NCBI GenBank assembly: GCA_902766805.1
Contig: CACXFF010000389.1
Coordinates: 1 to 5,629 of the forward strand
DNA length: 5,629 nt
Source of the DNA: an uncultured Coriobacteriaceae bacterium
Lineage (GTDB): Bacteria > Actinomycetota > Coriobacteriia > Coriobacteriales > Atopobiaceae
Reading direction: 5' to 3'
Positions 1 through 5,524 of the stretch are shown one piece after another. The notes under the pieces were generated by a model, which was not told where the DNA came from, ran no database searches, and worked only from the letters and a program-made list of their open reading frames with translations. Every line of letters starts with the position of its first letter. The stretch's first letter is position 1. Position numbers and translations under genes: made by a program.

Positions 1-2
1 AC

Positions 3-1637
3 GACCTGTCGCGCGGCACCTTCCGCGTGCGCGGTGACACCGTCGACGTCTTTCCACCTTATGCCGAAAACCCCCTGCGCATCGGCTTTTTTGGCGACGA
101 GGTCGACATCATTGCCGAGATCGACCGCGCGACCGGTGAGGTCGTGCGTGAGTTCGAGTCCATTCCCATCTGGCCCGCCTCGCACTACGTCACTGAGCGC
201 CCCAAGGTCAACCACGCACTCTCCACCATACGCGACGAGCTGGACGCGCGCGTGGCCGAGCTGCGCGCCGCCGACAAGCTCCTCCAGGCCCAACGCCTGC
301 AGGAGCGCACGAGCTACGACCTCGAGATGCTGGAGAACATGGGCTTCTGCAACGGCATCGAGAACTACTCGCGCCATCTGGACGGCCGAGGCCCGGGCGA
401 TCCTCCCTATTCGCTCATAGACTATTTCCCGCGAGACATGCTCTGCATCATCGACGAGTCCCACGTGACGGTCCCGCAGATCCGCGGCATGCACGAGGGC
501 GACCGCTCCCGCAAGGTGACGCTGGTGGAGCATGGCTTCCGCCTGCCGAGCGCGCTGGACAACCGCCCGCTGCGCTTCGACGAGTTCGAGGCGCGCATCC
601 CGCAGTTCATCTACGTATCCGCAACGCCGGGAGACTACGAGGAGTCGGTGACGCAGCAGGAGGTGGAGCAGATCATCCGTCCCACGGGCCTGCTCGACCC
701 CCAGATTGAAGTGCGTCCCGTACGCGGGCAGATCGACGACCTGGTGGACGAGATCAAGCTGCGCACCGCGCGCAAGGAGCGCGTGCTCGTCACCACGCTC
801 ACCAAACGCATGGCCGAGGACCTCACCGAGCACCTGCTCGACGAGGGCGTGCGCGTCAACTACATGCACTCCGACACCAAGACGCTCGACCGCGTGGACA
901 TCATCCGCGACCTGCGCCAGGGCAATATCGACGTGCTGGTGGGCATCAACCTGCTGCGCGAGGGCCTCGATATTCCCGAGGTGTCGCTCGTGGCCATCCT
1001 CGACGCCGACAAGGAGGGCTTCCTGCGCAACCGACGCTCGCTGATCCAGACCATGGGGCGTGCGGCACGTAACGTGAGCGGTGAGGTCATCATGTACGCC
1101 GACGTCGTCACCGACTCCATGAAGGAGGCCATCACCGAAACGCGTCGCCGCCGCGCCCTGCAGGAGGCCTACAACGAGGAGCACGGCATAGAGCCGCAGA
1201 CGGTGCGCAAGGCCATATCGGATATCTCGAGCTTCTTGGCCGAGGCGACGGAGACGTTGGAGGGCAAGCAGCGCGCGACGGGCGCGGGCAGCCACGGAGA
1301 GTTCTTCACGCCCGCCGCGGGCGAGTTGGATCGGTCGCTCCTGTCCGACGACGACCGCGCGCGCGAGGCGGCACAGGCGGTGGCGGCCGAACTGTCCCAG
1401 CTGCCACGCGAGGAAGTCGCGCGCATCATGTCCTCGCTGGAGGAGGAGATGATCGCTGCCTCGGCCGAGATGGATTTCGAGCGGGCCGCTCGGGTGCGCG
1501 ATCAGCTCGTCCACCTGCGCGCCGCGCTGGAAGACACGAGCGAGGAGGACGTCATGCGTCGCCTGAAGCAAGGTGCGCGCAAGGGCAGCTACCACGCCAG
1601 CCGCAAGCGCGTGAACAGCCGTCGCTTCAAGTCTTAG
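3..1637 (+). CDS. uvrB: UvrABC excinuclease subunit B (5' end missing)
   Basis: UvrB is the damage-verifying helicase-like subunit of nucleotide excision repair. It is loaded by UvrA and then recruits UvrC for incision. The frame is open from the left edge (first whole codon at 3), so about 544 C-terminal residues are present; UvrB is normally about 660-720 residues, so the start, the Walker A motif and the beta-hairpin lie outside. Visible in order (numbering from the first whole codon): the UvrA-binding region starting with RGTFRVRGD; the GFCNGIENYSRH block; the DESH Walker B box at 151-154; SATPG at 206-210; GINLLREGLDIPEV at 314-327; QTMGRAARN (helicase motif VI) at 349-357; and a UVR domain at about 470-510, the UvrC-contact element. 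After it comes a lysine/arginine-rich tail (about 519-544), probably unstructured. All visible motifs look intact. The gene is convergent with the wall-protein gene. The identity is secure; only the N-terminus is unseen. Confidence 0.97.
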   Translation, partial: DLSRGTFRVRGDTVDVFPPYAENPLRIGFFGDEVDIIAEIDRATGEVVREFESIPIWPASHYVTERPKVNHALSTIRDELDARVAELRAADKLLQAQRLQERTSYDLEMLENMGFCNGIENYSRHLDGRGPGDPPYSLIDYFPRDMLCIIDESHVTVPQIRGMHEGDRSRKVTLVEHGFRLPSALDNRPLRFDEFEARIPQFIYVSATPGDYEESVTQQEVEQIIRPTGLLDPQIEVRPVRGQIDDLVDEIKLRTARKERVLVTTLTKRMAEDLTEHLLDEGVRVNYMHSDTKTLDRVDIIRDLRQGNIDVLVGINLLREGLDIPEVSLVAILDADKEGFLRNRRSLIQTMGRAARNVSGEVIMYADVVTDSMKEAITETRRRRALQEAYNEEHGIEPQTVRKAISDISSFLAEATETLEGKQRATGAGSHGEFFTPAAGELDRSLLSDDDRAREAAQAVAAELSQLPREEVARIMSSLEEEMIAASAEMDFERAARVRDQLVHLRAALEDTSEEDVMRRLKQGARKGSYHASRKRVNSRRFKS

Positions 1638-1641
1638 CCGC

Positions 1642-1671
1642 CGCTTTCGCTCCTTGCTGCGGGCGAGAGCG
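1642..1671 (+). terminator. Possible uvrB terminator hairpin
   Basis: Four bases after the uvrB stop, CGCTTTCGC (1642-1650) can pair with GCGAGAGCG (1663-1671): nine pairs, one of them G-U, around a 12-nt loop. A competing six-pair hairpin, GCTGCG/CGCAGC (1656-1661 with 1670-1675), overlaps it. No T-run follows, so this is not a classic intrinsic terminator. Position and pairing make it the first candidate for uvrB 3' end formation. Confidence 0.4.
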
Positions 1672-1800
1672 CAGCTTGGCGTCACGGCTTGTGGGCGGGG
1701 GAGCGTGCGCCGCACACGGGCATGAGAGCGCGAGAGCACGTGCTTCGGGCCAGGGCTGCCCATGCGTCCCGCATCGGCACGCTGCGTCGGCATTGCCAGC

Positions 1801-1837
1801 CGGGCGAGCCTGAGGAACGGTTCCACGGGCTCGCCCG
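1801..1837. terminator. Strong 37-nt hairpin between convergent genes
   Basis: CGGGCGAGCC (1801-1810) is perfectly complementary to GGCTCGCCCG (1828-1837). The intervening 17 nt extend the stem: a T-G wobble and a G-C pair, one A-A mismatch, then GGAA (1814-1817) with TTCC (1821-1824) closing a CGG triloop. Nearly the whole element pairs. It lies between the 3' ends of uvrB and the oppositely oriented wall-protein gene, where a bidirectional terminator or mRNA-end stabiliser is expected. No T-run follows on either strand, so the terminator role is an inference; the inverted repeat itself is directly visible. Confidence 0.5.
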
Positions 1838-1877
1838 CGCGCGGTCGTCGTCCGGGCCTCTTGCCTCCGCCAACGGG

Positions 1878-1908
1878 CCCTTGGCCCCTGGCCCGCAGCC
1901 CTTGGCCC
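1878..1908 (-). other. Canonical G-quadruplex motif in the wall-gene 3' end
   Basis: On the minus strand, which is the mRNA sense of the wall-protein gene, the heptad array gives G-tracts at 1908-1906, 1901-1899, 1894-1892, 1888-1885 and 1880-1878. They are separated by loops of only 4, 4, 3 and 4 nt, which satisfies the usual G3+N1-7 rule with five tracts where four suffice. Further tracts occur at 1957-1955, 1950-1948, 1936-1934, 1929-1927 and 1923-1920. The motif begins 43 nt past the stop codon, in the likely 3' untranslated region. Folding in the cell is inferred. Confidence 0.6.
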
Positions 1909-1961
1909 TCAGTCCTTGGCCCCTGGCCCGCAGCCCTTGGCAGCTGTCCCTTAGCCCTTGG
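1878..1961. repeat. Degenerate 7-bp tandem repeat array (12 units)
   Basis: Read in sevens from 1878, the + strand gives CCCTTGG, CCCCTGG, CCCGCAG, CCCTTGG, CCCTCAG, TCCTTGG, CCCCTGG, CCCGCAG, CCCTTGG, CAGCTGT, CCCTTAG, CCCTTGG. Eleven of the twelve fit a CCCnnnG/TCCTTGG pattern; CAGCTGT is the outlier. A higher-order 35-bp period is also present: 25 bases at 1881-1905 recur exactly at 1916-1940. The array covers the last three sense codons and the TAA stop (1951-1953) of the minus-strand wall-protein gene and then continues into non-coding DNA. It is too short and too degenerate for CRISPR. It looks like a slippage-derived minisatellite. Confidence 0.85.
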
Positions 1962-3345
1962 GGACCTGCAGGATGTAGATGTCGCCGTCTGCGGGGTCGA
2001 TCGAGAACGGGTCCGAGGTGATGGAGAGCTTGAGGTCGCTTCCCTCGTGCATAAGCCACAGCTTGTAGCCGACGCCCAGCTCCGTGCCCTTGCTCGCCAG
2101 GTACCAGCACTCCGTGTTCCACGGCTCCACGTGGAAGGGTATGCCCGTCACGTCGTGGGCGGCCTTGTCTGCCGTGTGGTGGGACACGAAGGTCCCCTGC
2201 GCGCCATGCCCGTGCAAGGGCAGTGCGTCGAGGGTCGCCGTGCTGTGGGCGGGGTCGCTGCAGTCGATCGTGACGAAGAAGTTGGAGGTTCCCTCGCCGT
2301 GGCCGGCACCCGCACAGGCCTTTCCGTCGTCATAGCTATTGGCAAGGTCGTCCAGCTTGGCGCTCCAGATGCCGCTGAAGGCCTTCGCTTGGCTCAGGAC
2401 TCCCTCGTCAGCCCAGCGTCCGTTGCTGTCCACGTAGTAGCCGCCATCGACCACACGGCTCGTACACAGGGAACCGTCCTCCGCGAAGTAATACCAGTCG
2501 CCGCCCAGCTCGTACCAGCCCGTGACCATGGCGCCCGAGCTGTCCGTCAGGTACGTGTCGTCGAGCAAGACCACCCAGCCCACGGTCAAGGCGTCGCCCT
2601 TCATGGGATCGAGGTAGTACCACTTCCCGTTCAACGCCTGCCAACCCGACAGCCTCTCGCCCGAGTCCGCGAGGAGGTACCAGTCGCCGCCTAGCTCGAG
2701 CCAGCCCGCGGCCATGACGCCTGACTCGTTGAAGTAGTAGCTTTTGCCATCGATGGACTGCCAGCCGATGGTCATGATGTCGCTGTTGAGCGGATCGAGG
2801 TAGTACCAGCTGCCACCCTCCTGCTGCCAACCGCTCAGGCGCACGCCGCTCCCGGAGAAGAGGTACCAGTCGCCCGCGATCTGCTGCCAGCCGGTCGCCA
2901 TGGCGCCAGAGTCCGCGAAGTGGTACCAGACGCTGCCGTCATGCATCCAACCCTTGAGCATCTGCCCGTTGGCGGCAAAGAAATACCAGGTGCCGTCGAT
3001 GAGCTTCCAGCCCTTGGCCGCCGGCCCCGCCTCCTCGAAGTAGTACCACGTCCCGCCGTAGCTTCTCCAGCCCGTGACCATCCAACCGGCGTCGTCGAAG
3101 CCATAGCTCTCATAGGAATCGGTGCTGGGGTTGTAGATGGTGGCGACCACTCCGTGGGGGTAGCTGCCGTCTTCGTAGAGGTACCACCACCTCTGTGCCG
3201 AAGCGGACCACTGCCATACGCCTTCCATCATGCAGACCCTGAGCTCTGAGGGGTTGGCGACGGCTGTGGCTGGCAGCGTGACGCCCAGACCGAAGGCCAG
3301 GGCGCCCGCGCCGAGCGCAAGGGCGCCGCGCCTGCCAATCCGCAT
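1951..3345 (-). CDS. Secreted protein with GW-type cell-wall-binding repeats
   Basis: A predicted exported 464-residue protein. The ATG at 3345 is chosen because GGAGAAGG stands just upstream and because it begins a typical Sec signal peptide: MRIGRR, a hydrophobic Ala/Leu/Gly core, and a likely AVA|NP cut after residue 30. There is no lipobox cysteine, transmembrane anchor or LPXTG motif. Residues 44-92 form a lead-in module (RWWYLYEDGSYP, then GWMVTGW). GW pairs then occur at 93, 113, 133, 153, 173, 195, 215, 235, 257 and 277, with WYYF/WYLF strands between them. This is the pattern of choline/glucan-binding repeats (CW_binding_1-like), which hold proteins non-covalently on wall polymers. 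Residues 316-464 form a separate unrecognised domain and should carry any activity. It is probably transcribed alone, 339 nt from the gene upstream. The ligand in this organism is unknown; adhesion or surface-enzyme roles are inference. Confidence 0.88.
   Translation of the reverse strand: MRIGRRGALALGAGALAFGLGVTLPATAVANPSELRVCMMEGVWQWSASAQRWWYLYEDGSYPHGVVATIYNPSTDSYESYGFDDAGWMVTGWRSYGGTWYYFEEAGPAAKGWKLIDGTWYFFAANGQMLKGWMHDGSVWYHFADSGAMATGWQQIAGDWYLFSGSGVRLSGWQQEGGSWYYLDPLNSDIMTIGWQSIDGKSYYFNESGVMAAGWLELGGDWYLLADSGERLSGWQALNGKWYYLDPMKGDALTVGWVVLLDDTYLTDSSGAMVTGWYELGGDWYYFAEDGSLCTSRVVDGGYYVDSNGRWADEGVLSQAKAFSGIWSAKLDDLANSYDDGKACAGAGHGEGTSNFFVTIDCSDPAHSTATLDALPLHGHGAQGTFVSHHTADKAAHDVTGIPFHVEPWNTECWYLASKGTELGVGYKLWLMHEGSDLKLSITSDPFSIDPADGDIYILQVPKG
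2413..3084 (-). repeat. 60/66-bp coding repeats of the wall-binding region
   Basis: This stretch encodes residues 88-311 of the wall protein. Spacing between successive GW pairs is 20, 20, 20, 20, 22, 20, 20, 22 and 20 residues. The two 22-residue units carry a two-residue insertion in the sequence LDPxxxD (183-189 and 245-251), giving a higher-order pattern in which long and short units are mixed. The last unit decays: C294 interrupts the motif and a final partial unit (GGYYVDSNGRW) ends the array. Such arrays fold as a beta-solenoid with ligands bound between adjacent repeats in characterised choline-binding proteins. Confidence 0.88.
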
Positions 3346-3346
3346 G

Positions 3347-3355
3347 TCCTTCTCC
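3347..3355 (-). promoter_or_regulatory. Ribosome binding site of the wall-protein gene
   Basis: The minus strand reads GGAGAAGGA directly before a single C and the ATG at 3345. GGAG is six bases from the start. This decides the start in favour of 3345; in-frame starts further out (for example at 3378 or 3435) would place extra polar residues before the signal peptide. Confidence 0.75.
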
Positions 3356-3558
3356 GTGCCGCGCTGTGTGCCCTGCATGTTCCTCAGCCCCCTCGCCCAT
3401 GGTCGCCCGGACGGGCCCAAGCCGCCCCTTGGCATCCATCATGGCAGCGAGCCGGGGCGTTGGGGTCGAGGATGCGGCGTGCGGGACGAATCGCCCAGGC
3501 CAGAGGACGCGTCGGCATGCCGCGCTGTCCGCAGGCGCGCAACCGCCAGGCGCCTGTT

Positions 3559-3589
3559 TCCATACATCTACGCATGGATACTTGTCCAA
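3559..3589 (-). promoter_or_regulatory. Weak promoter candidate for the wall-protein gene
   Basis: In the only A/T-rich pocket upstream of the gene, the minus strand offers TTGGAC (3589-3584) as a -35 box and TATGGA (3564-3559) as a -10 box. The spacer is 19 bases, longer than ideal. Transcription would start near 3552, inside the palindrome CAGGCGCCTG (3547-3556), and leave a leader of about 205 nt. The match to consensus is poor. Confidence 0.25.
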
Positions 3590-3592
3590 AGG

Positions 3593-3634
3593 CCCTGCGC
3601 TTACGCCCCAAGAGGCACCCTCCCAAACGCAGGG
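3593..3634 (-). other. Inverted repeat CCCTGCG/CGCAGGG
   Basis: CCCTGCG (3593-3599) pairs perfectly with CGCAGGG (3628-3634) across a 28-nt interior that can form a smaller stem of its own. It lies between the FAD gene stop and the promoter candidate of the wall gene. It may be a terminator or mRNA-end structure for the FAD gene; no T-run is present. Confidence 0.35.
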
Positions 3635-3674
3635 GCATGGGTAGGCGTCCGTGCGCCGCACGGCATGTCGCGAC

Positions 3675-3693
3675 CGGGCCTTCCTTAGGCCCG
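3675..3693 (-). terminator. Hairpin overlapping the FAD-gene stop codon
   Basis: CGGGCCT (3675-3681) and AGGCCCG (3687-3693) form a perfect 7-bp stem with a 5-nt loop. The TAA stop of the FAD gene (3687-3685) lies at the stem-loop junction. There is no T-run afterwards. Together with the hairpins at 3649-3663 and 3593-3634 it may end or protect the FAD-gene transcript. The dyad is certain, the function is inferred. Confidence 0.35.
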
Positions 3694-5331
3694 ATACGTC
3701 GCGATGAGCGCCTCGGCCACGCGCAGGCCGTCGGTGGCGGCGCTCATGATGCCGCCGGCATAGCCCGCACCTTCGCCGCAGGGATAGAGGCCGCGCGTGC
3801 TCACCGATTCCAGGTTGGGCCCACGGGTCACGCGCACCGGGCTCGACGAACGGCTCTCCACGCCCGTGAGCACGGCATCGGCGAGGTTGTAGCCCGCGAT
3901 CCTGCGGTTCATGAGGGGGATGGCCTCGGCCATGCCCTCCAGGATGTACGCGGGGAGGCAGCCTTCCAGCGTCCCAAACGCGACGCCGCGTGGGTAGGTG
4001 GGCACCACATCGCCGGCGGCACTGCTCGGCACGCCCTGCAGGAAGTCTCCTACGAGTTGCGCCGGCGCCACATAGCCACCGCCGCCCAGCTCGAACGCCG
4101 CGCGCTCGCAACGACGCTGTAGGTCTACGCCTGCGAGCACCGCGTCGCTGGGGAGGTCGGCGGGATTCACGTTCACCAGCAGGCCGGCATTGGCGTTGGC
4201 CCCGGCGCGTGCCGCCAGGCTCATGCCGTTGGTCACCACGCCGCCTGGCTCGCTCGCGGCCGCCATGACGTAGCCGCCTGGGCACATGCAGAAGGAGTAG
4301 CAGCTCCGGTCATTGCTCAGGTGTTCCACGAGCTTGTAGGGGGCAGCGCCCAGCACGGGCGACCCGGCATGCCTGCCATACTGGGCTTGGTCGATGAGCG
4401 CCTGGGGGTGCTCGATGCGCACGCCCATGGCGAACGCCTTGCGTTCCATGGTCACGTGGCGGGCGAGCAGCAGGTCGTAGACATCGCGTGCCGAATGGCC
4501 GCACGCGAGCACCAGCTGCTGCGTGGCCACCCGTTCCTCGGCGCCCTCGTGCGTGAGGGTCACGGACCGCAGCGCCCCGCCCACGACCTCCAGATCGCTC
4601 AGGCGCGTGCGTAGGCGCACCTCGCCGCCGAGCGCCTGGATCTGTGCCAGCAGCTCGGTGACCACCACGGGCAGCACGTCGGAGCCCACGTGGGGCTTGG
4701 CGTCGTAGAGGATGCGCCCGGCGGCGCCCGCTTGGGCGAGGGCACGCAGGATCAGGCGGTGCGCGGCGCTCTTGGTTCCCGTGGCGAGCTTGCCGTCCGA
4801 AAAGGTGCCGGCGCCGCCCAGGCCGAACTGCACGTTGGACTCTGGGTCGAGCTCGCCGGTCTGCTCGAAGTGGCGCACGGCCCGTGTGCGTCGCGTCGCG
4901 TCGTCGCCGCGTTCCACCAGCAGAGGCTCCAGTCCCGCATGGGCGAGCGCGAGCGCGCAGAAGAGGCCCGCACAGCCCGCGCCGATGACCACAGGGCGGC
5001 CGCCGGGAGCTGAGCCGTCGCGCACGACGGGCTCGGGCCAAGCGTAGCCGTCCTCGATCTCTTCGGGCGCCAGGATGCGCAGCTTGGGCTTGCGGCGGGC
5101 GCGCAGGGCGCGCGCCACCACGCGCTGCTCGTCGGCGAGCACGCAACGCACAGTGCACACCAGGCGCACCTCGCCGCCTCGCGCGTCGATGGCGCGGTGG
5201 CGCAGCTCCACGTCGTGCAGTTGGCCGGGTCGCACGCCGAGCAGCTTGGCGGCCTCGCGTCGGATGACGTCGAGCTCGTCGCCGCGCTCGGCGCGCGCCA
5301 CGGGAATGCGTATGTTGGCGAGTTCAATCAT
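3685..5331 (-). CDS. FAD-dependent oxidoreductase, COG2509-type, function unknown
   Basis: A 548-residue cytosolic flavoprotein of the widespread but uncharacterised NAD(P)/FAD-dependent dehydrogenase family (COG2509). Residues 1-105 form the family's N-terminal domain (MIELANIRIPV...). The dinucleotide-binding fold follows: VIGAGCAGLFCALALAHAG, with GAGCAG at 117-122 and the ribose-binding acidic residue E140. Next come the family block SNVQFGLGGAGTFSDGKL (165-182), the cysteine motif CYSFCMCPGG (344-353), and the C-terminal FAD-contact segment GLYPCGEGAGYAGG (514-527). No signal peptide or membrane segment is seen. The ATG at 5331 is preferred because family members start with this short beta-strand; a GTG at 5355 would add eight residues, and neither start has a strong Shine-Dalgarno site. 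The second position of the usual GPAG is Cys (GCAG), a mild departure. Substrate and redox partner are unknown. It diverges from the gene at the right edge. Confidence 0.9.
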   Translation of the reverse strand: MIELANIRIPVARAERGDELDVIRREAAKLLGVRPGQLHDVELRHRAIDARGGEVRLVCTVRCVLADEQRVVARALRARRKPKLRILAPEEIEDGYAWPEPVVRDGSAPGGRPVVIGAGCAGLFCALALAHAGLEPLLVERGDDATRRTRAVRHFEQTGELDPESNVQFGLGGAGTFSDGKLATGTKSAAHRLILRALAQAGAAGRILYDAKPHVGSDVLPVVVTELLAQIQALGGEVRLRTRLSDLEVVGGALRSVTLTHEGAEERVATQQLVLACGHSARDVYDLLLARHVTMERKAFAMGVRIEHPQALIDQAQYGRHAGSPVLGAAPYKLVEHLSNDRSCYSFCMCPGGYVMAAASEPGGVVTNGMSLAARAGANANAGLLVNVNPADLPSDAVLAGVDLQRRCERAAFELGGGGYVAPAQLVGDFLQGVPSSAAGDVVPTYPRGVAFGTLEGCLPAYILEGMAEAIPLMNRRIAGYNLADAVLTGVESRSSSPVRVTRGPNLESVSTRGLYPCGEGAGYAGGIMSAATDGLRVAEALIATYRA

Positions 5332-5342
5332 GCGTCCCAGTT

Positions 5343-5367
5343 TGGCACAAGCCACGTGACCATGCCA
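5343..5367. promoter_or_regulatory. Dyad upstream of the FAD gene, possible operator
   Basis: TGGCA (5343-5347) and TGCCA (5363-5367) flank a central CACGTG (5353-5358), giving a nearly symmetrical 25-bp element that ends 11 bases upstream of the FAD-gene ATG. The arrangement resembles a binding site for a dimeric repressor. No clear -35/-10 pair is visible beside it, so this is only a candidate. Confidence 0.25.
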
Positions 5368-5458
5368 TCCCCAAGGTCCGTCGCTGGTCGCATCCCGCCC
5401 CGCCCCTGAACGCGCCTGTCACGCTTGCGCATGCCTTTTGACGGGCGTCGCGCGCCCG

Positions 5459-5485
5459 CTCCAGGCTGGGGGCACAGGCCTGGAG
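5459..5485. promoter_or_regulatory. 8-bp inverted repeat in the divergent intergenic region
   Basis: CTCCAGGC (5459-5466) and GCCTGGAG (5478-5485) are perfect complements around 11 bases. A second dyad, CGGGCG/CGCCCG (5442-5447 with 5453-5458), abuts it on the left. The element ends directly before TAGACT (5486-5491), a possible -10 box of the rightward gene, so it is well placed to be an operator. It could equally be a hairpin in a leftward transcript. Confidence 0.35.
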
Positions 5486-5491
5486 TAGACT
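5486..5491 (+). promoter_or_regulatory. Possible -10 box (TAGACT)
   Basis: TAGACT fits the actinobacterial TANNNT -10 pattern and lies six bases before an in-frame GTG at 5498, the spacing expected for a leaderless transcript. No good -35 box is found about 17 bases upstream. The match is short, so chance occurrence is possible. Confidence 0.25.
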
Positions 5492-5513
5492 GCTGCTGTG
5501 GGACTGCGTCGCC

Positions 5514-5520
5514 AAGGGGA
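5514..5520 (+). promoter_or_regulatory. Ribosome binding site of the right-edge gene
   Basis: AAGGGGA ends four bases before the GTG at 5525. It is the best Shine-Dalgarno-like match in this region and favours 5525 over the in-frame GTG at 5498, whose nearest GGAG (5482-5485) is 12 bases away. Confidence 0.5.
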
Positions 5521-5524
5521 AGCC

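Larger units (their letters stand above)
3346..3684. other. Gene-free stretch upstream of the wall-protein gene
   Basis: No convincing coding frame was seen; open frames here lack plausible protein composition. The stretch contains the wall-gene ribosome site, a short inverted repeat GCCC/GGGC at 3405-3416, a direct repeat CAGGCGC at 3532-3538 and 3547-3553, the perfect palindrome CAGGCGCCTG at 3547-3556, a relatively A/T-rich pocket at about 3557-3590, a 7-bp inverted repeat at 3593-3634, and hairpin CCGTGC/GCACGG at 3649-3663. It is probably the 3' end region of the FAD gene followed by the promoter and leader of the wall-protein gene. Confidence 0.6.

Noticed and set aside
1735..1744. Palindrome AGCACGTGCT as a protein-binding site
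   Set aside because: It is a perfect 10-bp palindrome but lies between convergent 3' ends without promoter context; such sites arise by chance in this composition.
1878..1961. CRISPR array
   Set aside because: Units are only 7 bp, directly adjacent and degenerate, with no spacers and no cas genes nearby.
1762..2694. 310-codon open frame on the + strand
   Set aside because: It lies antisense to the wall-protein gene and the intergenic repeats. The opposite strand has a signal peptide, periodic GW repeats and a ribosome site, which explains the region; open antisense frames are common at this GC content.
3384..3638. 84-codon frame on the - strand in the gene-free stretch
   Set aside because: Composition is Arg/Gly/Pro-rich and random-looking, with no convincing ribosome site or family resemblance.
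3110..4285. 391-codon open frame on the - strand
   Set aside because: It spans two real genes and the gap between them in another frame, and its product is dominated by Arg/Ala/Gly/Pro, typical of an out-of-frame shadow.
4310..5158. 282-codon open frame on the - strand
   Set aside because: Out-of-frame shadow of the FAD oxidoreductase, very Arg-rich, with no motifs or ribosome site.
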